Of a stretch of 6,141 nt of DNA, positions 1 to 6,141 are shown piece by piece; within the stretch, counting starts at the first letter, position 1; the number at the start of each line of letters is the position of its first letter. The DNA is from JBFHKO01 sp041595355. GTDB lineage: Bacteria > Pseudomonadota > Gammaproteobacteria > Enterobacterales > Aeromonadaceae. The translations under genes were made by a program, and so were the position numbers. The notes under the pieces were generated by a model, which worked only from the letters and a program-made list of their open reading frames with translations, did no database searches and had not been told where the DNA came from. The stretch spans positions 1 through 6,141 of the forward strand of contig JBFHKO010000155.1 in NCBI GenBank assembly GCA_041595355.1. The letters run 5' to 3'.

Positions 1-25
1 CAACCCAGCCGCAGCGCTGCTCCAT
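1..25 (-). CDS. tag: DNA-3-methyladenine glycosylase I, N-terminal fragment (start of gene only)
   Basis: Read on the minus strand, an ATG at 25-23 opens a frame giving MEQRCGWV before the window ends. This nearly matches the N-terminus I recall for E. coli Tag (MERCGWV), with one extra Gln. Tag removes 3-methyladenine from alkylated DNA in base excision repair. The Cys at residue 5 corresponds to E. coli Cys4, one of the ligands of the structural zinc. The start is supported by a GGAGG Shine-Dalgarno on the minus strand (plus positions 31-35), 5 nt upstream of the ATG. The gene is divergent from glyQ, an arrangement I recall from related gammaproteobacteria. Only 25 bases are visible, so the call rests on eight residues, the Shine-Dalgarno and the context; whether the rest of the gene is intact cannot be seen. 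Confidence 0.8.
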
Positions 26-133
26 CCCCGCCTCCGTTCCCGATTTAGCCTATATTCCCGCCAGCGCTGGGGTTATACTCTGGCGGTTTCATTTCAGCTC
101 AGTATGCACTGAATCAACCGCGCGAACATAATC
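26..133. promoter_or_regulatory. Divergent tag / glyQ control region
   Basis: This 108-bp gap separates the start codons of tag (leftward) and glyQ (rightward) and must hold both promoters. A plus-strand TATACT at 74-79 is a candidate -10 for glyQ. A minus-strand TATAAC (plus positions 77-72) is a candidate -10 for tag, and the two overlap. A second plus-strand -10-like box, TATATT, lies at 51-56. None has a good -35 at 15-18 bp, so the promoter assignments are tentative. No riboswitch, T-box or leader peptide is apparent. An inverted repeat within the region is listed separately. Confidence 0.55.
58..86. repeat. Inverted repeat CCGCCAG-N15-CTGGCGG around the candidate -10 boxes
   Basis: The 7-bp arms at 58-64 and 80-86 are exact reverse complements separated by 15 bp, with the centre at position 72. 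The arm midpoints are 22 bp apart, close to two helical turns. The overlapping -10-like boxes (72-79) lie between the arms. This could be an operator for a dimeric regulator. It could also form a hairpin in RNA: the right arm is followed by TTTCATTT, so a weak terminator or a structure in a longer leader is possible. No regulator can be named from sequence alone. Confidence 0.4.
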
Positions 134-1042
134 ATGCACAAATTCGATATCAAGACCTTCCAGGGACTGATCCTGGCCCTCCAAGACTACTGGGCCCGGC
201 AAGGTTGCGTGATCGTGCAGCCCCTCGATATGGAGGTGGGTGCCGGTACGTCACATCCCATGACCTTCCTGCGCGCCATCGGCCCCGAGCCGATGAACTG
301 CGCCTACGTTCAGCCGTCCCGCCGTCCCACCGATGGCCGCTACGGCGAGAACCCCAACCGCCTGCAACACTATTACCAGTTTCAGGTGATACTCAAGCCC
401 TCGCCGGACAACATCCAGGAGCTCTATCTGGGTTCCCTGCGCGAGCTGGGCTTCGATCCCCAGGTGCACGACATCCGCTTCGTGGAAGACAACTGGGAAA
501 ACCCGACCCTGGGGGCCTGGGGCCTCGGCTGGGAGATCTGGCTCAACGGCATGGAAGTGACCCAGTTCACCTACTTCCAGCAAGTGGGCGGCCTCGAGTG
601 TTCGCCGGTCACCGGCGAGATCACCTACGGCCTGGAGCGCCTGGCGATGTACATCCAGGGCGTGAACAGCATCTACGATCTGGTGTGGGCCGACGGTCCG
701 CTGGGCAAGGTCACCTATGGCGACGTCTTCCTGCAGAACGAGGTGGAGCAATCCGCCTACAACTTCGAACACGCCGATGTGCCCTTCCTGTTCCAGCTGT
801 TCGATCAGTGCGAGAAGGAGTGCCAACACCTGCTGGGGCTGGACACCCAACTCCCGCTGCCCGCCTACGAACGCATCCTCAAGGCCGCCCACGCCTTCAA
901 CCTGCTGGATGCCCGCCACGCCATTTCCGTGACCGAGCGCCAGCGCTACATACTGCGCATCCGGGCCCTCTCCAAGGCGGTGGCCGAGGCCTACTACGCA
1001 GCCCGCGAGGCGCTGGGTTTCCCGATGTGCAACAAGGTGTAA
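134..1042 (+). CDS. glyQ: Glycine--tRNA ligase alpha subunit
   Basis: This encodes the catalytic alpha subunit (302 aa; E. coli GlyQ is 303 aa) of the alpha2-beta2 glycyl-tRNA synthetase. The enzyme activates glycine with ATP and charges tRNA-Gly in the cytoplasm. Almost the whole chain aligns by eye with E. coli GlyQ, from the N-terminal FQGLIL segment to the PMCNK end. The class II motif 2 region, RPTDGRYGENPNRLQ, is at residues 64-78, and motif 3, GEITYGLERLAMY, is at 161-173 with the ATP-binding Arg at 169. The ATG at 134 is the only plausible start: an in-frame TGA lies at 110-112 and no other start codon lies between. There is no recognisable Shine-Dalgarno upstream (CGCGAACATAATC). It is cotranscribed with glyS, whose ribosome-binding site lies in the last codons of glyQ. 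No disrupted motif is seen. Confidence 0.98.
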   Translation: MHKFDIKTFQGLILALQDYWARQGCVIVQPLDMEVGAGTSHPMTFLRAIGPEPMNCAYVQPSRRPTDGRYGENPNRLQHYYQFQVILKPSPDNIQELYLGSLRELGFDPQVHDIRFVEDNWENPTLGAWGLGWEIWLNGMEVTQFTYFQQVGGLECSPVTGEITYGLERLAMYIQGVNSIYDLVWADGPLGKVTYGDVFLQNEVEQSAYNFEHADVPFLFQLFDQCEKECQHLLGLDTQLPLPAYERILKAAHAFNLLDARHAISVTERQRYILRIRALSKAVAEAYYAAREALGFPMCNKV

Positions 1043-1048
1043 GCAAGC

Positions 1049-3121
1049 ATGGCAACTGAGAATCTGTTGATCGAACTCGGCACCGAAGAGCTGCCGCCCA
1101 AGGCCCTGCGCAAGCTGGCCGAAGCCCTGGCCGACAACTTCAGGGCCGAGCTGGACAAGGCCGAGCTGCCTTATGCCGGCCTGGAGTGGTTTGCCGCCCC
1201 GCGTCGACTGGCGCTGAAGGTGCACGGCCTGGCCACCGCCCAGCCGGACAAGCAGGTCGAGAAACGCGGCCCCGCGGTCAGCGCCGCCTTCGGTGCCGAT
1301 GGCCAGCCAACCAAGGCCGCCGAAGGCTGGGCCCGCGGCTGCGGCATCAGCGTCGCCCAGGCCGAGCGCCTGAGCACCGACAAGGGTGAATGGCTGCTCT
1401 ATCGCGCCACCGTGGCCGGCCGGCCGACCCGCGACCTGATCGCCGAGATGACCGCCACCGCCCTGGCGGGGCTGCCCATTCCCAAGCCGATGCGATGGGG
1501 TGCCAAACGCACCCAGTTCATCCGTCCCGTGCACACCCTGTGCATGCTGCTCGGCGGCAGCCTGGTCGAGGGTGAAGTGCTGGGCCTGAACTCCGCCCGC
1601 GTGGTGCGTGGTCACCGCTTCCTGGGCGAGGCGGAATTCGAGATCGAGCATGCCGATCAGTACCCCGGCGTGCTGGAAGAGCGTGGCCAGGTCATCGCCG
1701 ACTTCGAACGTCGCAAGGCCTACATCAAGGCTGAAGTAATGAAGGCCGCCGCCGAACTGGGTGGCCAGGCCGACGTCGAGGAAGCCTTGCTGGAGGAGGT
1801 CACCTCCCTGGTCGAATGGCCGGTGGTGCTGACTGCCGCCTTCGAGGAGCGCTTCCTGGCGGTGCCGGCCGAAGCGCTGGTCTACACCATGAAGGGCGAT
1901 CAGAAATACTTCCCGGTCTATGACAAGGCTGGCCAGCTGATGCCGAACTTCATCTTCGTCAGCAACATCGACTCCAAGGACCCGAGCCAGATCATCGCCG
2001 GCAACGAGCGGGTGGTGCGCCCGCGGCTGTCGGATGCCGAGTTCTTCTTCAAGACCGACCAGAAGCAGAGCCTGGCGTCACGGCTGGAGAGCCTGGACAG
2101 CGTGCTGTTCCAGCAGCAGCTGGGCACCCTGAAGGACAAGTCGGTGCGCATCGCCGAGCTGGCGGCCTTCATCGCGCCGCGCATCGGCGCCGATGTCGAA
2201 CACGCCACCCGCGCCGGCCTGCTGGCCAAGTGCGACCTGATGACCAAGATGGTGATGGAGTTCACCGACACCCAGGGGGTGACGGGCATGCACTACGCCC
2301 GTCACGATGGCGAGGCCGAGGACGTGGCCGTGGCGCTCAACGAGCAGTACATGCCGCGCTTTGCCGGTGATGCCCTGCCCTCCGGGCTGGTGGCCTGCGC
2401 CGTGGCCATCGCCGACAAGCTGGACTCCCTGGTCGGTATCTTCGGCATCGGGCAGGCGCCCAAGGGCGACAAGGACCCCTTCGCCCTGCGCCGCGCCGCC
2501 ATCGGTGCCCTGCGCATCATGGTGGAGAAGCACCTGGAGCTGGATCTGAGCGAGCTGGTGGCCAAGGCGGCCGAGCTGTTCGGCAGCAAGCTCTCCAACC
2601 GGCAGGTTCAGGACGAGGTGATCGACTTCATGCTGGCCCGCTTCCGTGCCGCCTACCAGGAAGAAGGCATCGCCGTGGACGTCATCCAGGCCGTGCTGGC
2701 GCGGCGCCCCACCCGGCCGCTGGATTTCGATCGCCGGGTCAAGGCGGTCAGCCACTTCCGCAGCCTGGAGGCCTCGCAGGCTTTGGCGGCGGCCAACAAG
2801 CGGGTCAGCAACATACTGGCCAAGTTTGATGGCCAGCTGAATGCCGAGGTCGACAGCGCCCTGCTGCAGGATGCCGCCGAACAGGCGCTGGCCGCCCAGG
2901 TGGCCGACTTGGAAACCCGGCTGGCGCCGCTGTTCGCCGCCGGCGACTACCAGCAGGCGCTGACGGCGCTGGCCAACCTGCGCGAGGTGGTGGACAGCTT
3001 CTTCGATCAGGTGATGGTGATGGCCGAGGACGAGGCGCTGCGGCTGAACCGCCTGACGCTGCTCTCGCGCCTGCGCGCCCTGTTCCTGCAGGTGGCCGAC
3101 ATCTCCCTGCTGCAGCAATAA
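1049..3121 (+). CDS. glyS: Glycine--tRNA ligase beta subunit
   Basis: This is the beta subunit (690 aa; E. coli 689 aa) of the tetrameric glycyl-tRNA synthetase. It binds tRNA-Gly and is needed for aminoacylation together with GlyQ. The N-terminus shows the family signature LIELGTEELPPKAL (residues 7-20), followed by FAAPRRLALKV (48-58) and EKRGPAVSAAFG (71-82). The central HD-type domain is visible around 380-470, with MHYARHDGEAEDVA at 414-427. PKGDKDPFALRR is at 471-482, and the C-terminal helical anticodon-binding part includes KRVSNILAK (584-592) and LRLNRLTLLSRLR (664-676). It starts 6 bp after the glyQ stop. An AAGGTG Shine-Dalgarno at 1034-1039 sits 9 nt before the ATG and overlaps the last glyQ codons, so translational coupling is likely and would help keep the subunits 1:1. 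Transcription probably ends at the hairpin at 3141-3167. Confidence 0.98.
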   Translation: MATENLLIELGTEELPPKALRKLAEALADNFRAELDKAELPYAGLEWFAAPRRLALKVHGLATAQPDKQVEKRGPAVSAAFGADGQPTKAAEGWARGCGISVAQAERLSTDKGEWLLYRATVAGRPTRDLIAEMTATALAGLPIPKPMRWGAKRTQFIRPVHTLCMLLGGSLVEGEVLGLNSARVVRGHRFLGEAEFEIEHADQYPGVLEERGQVIADFERRKAYIKAEVMKAAAELGGQADVEEALLEEVTSLVEWPVVLTAAFEERFLAVPAEALVYTMKGDQKYFPVYDKAGQLMPNFIFVSNIDSKDPSQIIAGNERVVRPRLSDAEFFFKTDQKQSLASRLESLDSVLFQQQLGTLKDKSVRIAELAAFIAPRIGADVEHATRAGLLAKCDLMTKMVMEFTDTQGVTGMHYARHDGEAEDVAVALNEQYMPRFAGDALPSGLVACAVAIADKLDSLVGIFGIGQAPKGDKDPFALRRAAIGALRIMVEKHLELDLSELVAKAAELFGSKLSNRQVQDEVIDFMLARFRAAYQEEGIAVDVIQAVLARRPTRPLDFDRRVKAVSHFRSLEASQALAAANKRVSNILAKFDGQLNAEVDSALLQDAAEQALAAQVADLETRLAPLFAAGDYQQALTALANLREVVDSFFDQVMVMAEDEALRLNRLTLLSRLRALFLQVADISLLQQ

Positions 3122-3140
3122 ATCGCCGCAGCGACACAGG

Positions 3141-3167
3141 GGGTCCGCTTCGGCGGGCCCTTTTTTT
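3141..3167 (+). terminator. Rho-independent terminator of glyQS
   Basis: The left arm GGGTCCGC (3141-3148) pairs with GCGGGCCC (3153-3160) as eight base pairs, one of them a U-G wobble, closed by a TTCG loop (3149-3152). In RNA this is the very stable C(UUCG)G tetraloop. Seven T residues follow at 3161-3167. It begins 19 nt after the glyS stop codon. Strong stem, stable loop and full U-tract make this a confident intrinsic terminator. Confidence 0.93.
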
Positions 3168-3182
3168 ATCTCTGCACACACC

Positions 3183-3198
3183 TGTTTCACGTGAAACA
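3183..3198. other. parS: parS chromosome partition site (ParB-binding centromere)
   Basis: TGTTTCACGTGAAACA is a perfect 16-bp palindrome that fits the widely conserved chromosomal parS consensus TGTTNCACGTGAAACA. The symmetry extends two more base pairs on each side, giving a perfect 20-bp palindrome at 3181-3200. ParB dimers load at such sites, spread along the DNA and act with ParA (and with SMC/MukB-type condensins) to segregate origins. The site is intergenic, 16 nt after the T-tract of the glyS terminator and close to gyrB, as expected because parS sites cluster near oriC. The match is exact; ParB occupancy is inferred. Confidence 0.93.
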
Positions 3199-3218
3199 GG
3201 CAACCGGCCAGCTCCACA

Positions 3219-3247
3219 TCGACAGTACGACGAGCAGCCAGTACACT
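3219..3247 (+). promoter_or_regulatory. Probable sigma70 promoter of avtA
   Basis: TCGACA at 3219-3224 matches five of six bases of the -35 consensus. TACACT at 3242-3247 matches four of six of the -10, and the spacer is exactly 17 bp. Transcription would start near 3254, giving a 5' leader of about 85 nt that contains no ATG and therefore no obvious ATG-started leader peptide. The -35 box begins 18 bp after the edge of the parS palindrome. Because the glyS terminator lies upstream, avtA needs its own promoter and this is the best candidate in the gap. Confidence 0.6.
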
Positions 3248-3339
3248 TTGGCTCCGCCGCAGACACAGGACTGCATCGCTATCTCTTTTCCGCGCGGCCC
3301 CTGGGCCCGCCGTCACCGCACACAGGAGGCAACCAGCGC

Positions 3340-4584
3340 ATGGATTTCTCGCGCTTCGGCACCAAATTCACCCGCCAGGCCGGCATCACCCAGCTGATGG
3401 ACGATCTGAATGCCGGGCTGGCCAATCCGGAGGCCATCATGCTGGGCGGTGGCAACCCGGCGCCCATTCCCGCCATGCTCGAGGAGTTCGGGCATCAGGC
3501 CCAGCGGCTGCTGGATTCAGGCGACCTGATGAAGGCGATGATCAACTATGACGGCCCCCAGGGTAAGGATCGCTTTCTCGAGGCGCTGGCCGATCTGCTG
3601 CGCCGCCAGTATGGCTGGGACATTTCGGCGCGCAACATCGCCCTGACCAACGGCAGCCAGAACGCCTTCTTCTACCTGTTCAATCTGCTGGCCGGCGAGT
3701 TCGCCGACGGCCGCCGCAAGAAGGTGCTCTTCCCGCTGGCGCCGGAATACATCGGCTATGCCGACTCGGCACTGAGCGAGGATCTGTTCGTGGCCTGCAA
3801 GCCGGCCATCCGCCATCTGGACAACGGCCTGTTCAAGTACAACGTCGACTTCGAGGCGCTGGAGGTCGGCGACGACATCGGCCTCATCTGCGTGTCGCGG
3901 CCTACCAACCCCACCGGCAACGTGCTCACCGACGAGGAGATCCGGCATCTGGATGCCATCGCCCGCGAGCGGAACATACCGTTGCTCATCGATGGCGCCT
4001 ATGGCACCCCCTTCCCGAACATCATCTTTACCGAGGCGACGCCGTTCTGGAACCGCAACACCATCCTCTGCCTGAGCCTCTCCAAGCTGGGACTACCCGG
4101 TACCCGCTGCGGCATCGTCATCGCCGATGAGCCGCTCATCCGCGCCATCGGCAACCTCTCCGGTATCATCAACCTGGCCCCGGGCGGCGTCGGCCCGGCC
4201 ATGGCCCAGCAGTGGGTGGAAAGCGGCGACATCATCCGCCTGAGCGGGCAGCATGTCCGCCCCTTCTATCAGGCCAAGGCGCAGCAGGCGCTGCAGTGGC
4301 TGCAACAGGCCATCCCCGCGCCCAAGCTGCGCATCCACAAGCCCGAGGGCGCCCTCTTCCTCTGGCTCTGGTTCGAGGGGCTGCCCATCAGCAGCCAGGC
4401 GCTGTATGAGCGACTCAAGGAGCGGGGACTGATAGTGGTGCCAGGTCATTACTTCTTCCCCGGCATCCGGGATCCACAGTGGCGTCACCAGTACGAATGC
4501 CTGCGCCTCAACCATGCCCAGGAGCCGGACAAGGTCCGCCGCGGCATCGACATACTGCAGCAGGTGATCGCCGAGCTGGGCTGA
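3340..4584 (+). CDS. avtA: Valine--pyruvate aminotransferase (transaminase C)
   Basis: AvtA is a cytoplasmic PLP-dependent fold-type I aminotransferase that interconverts valine + pyruvate with 2-oxoisovalerate + alanine, linking branched-chain and alanine synthesis. The 414-aa product aligns along its length with E. coli AvtA (417 aa). Landmarks are FTRQAGITQLMDDL-like residues at 10-23, IMLGGGNPAPIP (33-44), NYDGPQGK (69-76), TNGSQNAFFYLFN (103-115), SRPTNPTGN (186-194, with Asn190 expected to contact the PLP ring oxygen), IDGAYG (217-222, Asp218 pairs with the pyridine N), and SLSKLGLPGTRCG (246-258). In that last motif Lys249 is the Schiff-base lysine and Arg256 is a phosphate contact. 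The substrate-carboxylate Arg is probably Arg389 in CLRLN. The start is fixed by an AGGAGG Shine-Dalgarno at 3324-3329, 10 nt before the ATG. It is a single-gene unit convergent with gyrB. The leader shows no attenuator I can support. Confidence 0.95.
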   Translation: MDFSRFGTKFTRQAGITQLMDDLNAGLANPEAIMLGGGNPAPIPAMLEEFGHQAQRLLDSGDLMKAMINYDGPQGKDRFLEALADLLRRQYGWDISARNIALTNGSQNAFFYLFNLLAGEFADGRRKKVLFPLAPEYIGYADSALSEDLFVACKPAIRHLDNGLFKYNVDFEALEVGDDIGLICVSRPTNPTGNVLTDEEIRHLDAIARERNIPLLIDGAYGTPFPNIIFTEATPFWNRNTILCLSLSKLGLPGTRCGIVIADEPLIRAIGNLSGIINLAPGGVGPAMAQQWVESGDIIRLSGQHVRPFYQAKAQQALQWLQQAIPAPKLRIHKPEGALFLWLWFEGLPISSQALYERLKERGLIVVPGHYFFPGIRDPQWRHQYECLRLNHAQEPDKVRRGIDILQQVIAELG

Positions 4585-4657
4585 GCCCCCATTCGCCTGC
4601 CGGATCCCATTGCCCGTCGCGGCATCCTGAGCGGCGGCGCCGGGTTCCGGATACGCA

Positions 4658-4681
4658 GAGGGCCTCCAACTGGAGGCCCTC
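4658..4681. terminator. Perfect 10-bp hairpin between convergent avtA and gyrB (probable bidirectional terminator)
   Basis: GAGGGCCTCC (4658-4667) and GGAGGCCCTC (4672-4681) are exact reverse complements around a 4-nt AACT loop. The hairpin lies 73 nt after the avtA stop and 42 nt beyond the gyrB stop, so it can fold in transcripts from both sides. No T-tract follows on either strand, which is atypical for an intrinsic terminator. It may work with Rho or simply protect 3' ends from exonucleases. Its position between convergent genes is the main support for a termination role. Confidence 0.6.
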
Positions 4682-4705
4682 AATGCGAAACCATCTGTGC
4701 CCGCC

Positions 4706-4723
4706 GTCAGGCGATGGCCTGAC
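4706..4723 (-). terminator. Second hairpin immediately after the gyrB stop codon
   Basis: GTCAGGC (4706-4712) and GCCTGAC (4717-4723) form a perfect 7-bp stem with a 4-nt loop. On the minus strand the stem starts at the base directly after the gyrB TGA (4726-4724), and no U-tract follows. It may be a 3'-end stabilising or accessory termination structure upstream of the larger hairpin at 4658-4681. Confidence 0.4.

Positions 4724-6141
<1,418 letters not shown>

Noticed and set aside
12..69. Palindromic 8-mer CAGCGCTG at 12-19 and 62-69, exactly 50 bp apart
   Set aside because: The first copy encodes Gln-Arg-Cys of Tag and is explained by coding constraint. A repeated G+C-rich 8-mer in such DNA is plausible by chance.
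26..133. Possible glycine riboswitch or T-box upstream of glyQ
   Set aside because: The gap is only 108 bp, is shared with the divergent tag promoter and shows neither tandem aptamer structure nor a T-box sequence.
251..1651. Long minus-strand open frame (466 codons) opposite glyQ/glyS
   Set aside because: It lies antisense to two unmistakable genes, has low-complexity Gly/Gln/Ala/His-rich composition typical of the complement of G+C-rich codons, and shows no recognisable domain or Shine-Dalgarno.
2386..2561. Two GCTGGTGG (Chi-like) octamers at 2386-2393 and 2554-2561
   Set aside because: Both arise from Leu-Val codons (CTG GTG) in glyS and would be oriented against the inferred fork direction, so there is no reason to treat them as selected sites.
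2078..3316. Long minus-strand open frame (412 codons) opposite glyS and the glyS-avtA gap
   Set aside because: It shadows glyS through third-position G+C bias, runs through the terminator and parS, and resembles no family I recognise.
3191..3397. Small plus-strand frame (68 codons) starting with GTG inside parS
   Set aside because: It starts in the middle of the palindrome without a Shine-Dalgarno, crosses the avtA promoter and overlaps the avtA start in another frame.

Overview
The window is about 6.1 kb of G+C-rich chromosomal DNA (above 60% by eye) from a gammaproteobacterium. The proteins closely match the E. coli versions of GlyQ, GlyS, AvtA and GyrB. The gene order tag - glyQ - glyS - avtA - gyrB resembles the replication-origin side of Vibrio, Shewanella and Aeromonas chromosomes. 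The base composition best suits an Aeromonadales member such as Aeromonas, Oceanimonas or Zobellella. That placement is inference from recalled family sequences and synteny, not from a search.

Layout, left to right: (1) the first eight codons of tag (DNA-3-methyladenine glycosylase I) on the minus strand; (2) a divergent control region of about 108 bp; (3) glyQ and glyS on the plus strand, 6 bp apart, encoding the alpha and beta subunits of the tetrameric glycyl-tRNA synthetase; (4) a strong intrinsic terminator with a UUCG loop; (5) a 218-bp intergenic region holding a perfect 16-bp parS centromere site inside a 20-bp palindrome, then a sigma70-like promoter and a strong Shine-Dalgarno for avtA; (6) avtA, valine-pyruvate aminotransferase, on the plus strand; (7) a 139-bp convergent intergenic region with two perfect hairpins; (8) the last 471 codons of gyrB (DNA gyrase subunit B) on the minus strand, running off the right edge.

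The protein genes are all core housekeeping genes, intact except where the window cuts tag and gyrB. I found no mobile element, CRISPR array, tRNA/rRNA gene or novel multi-gene system. The most informative non-coding signal is parS, which marks the origin-proximal domain where ParB would load for chromosome segregation. It lies in a narrow slot between the glyS terminator and the avtA promoter. The second is an inverted repeat in the tag/glyQ divergent region that brackets overlapping candidate -10 boxes.
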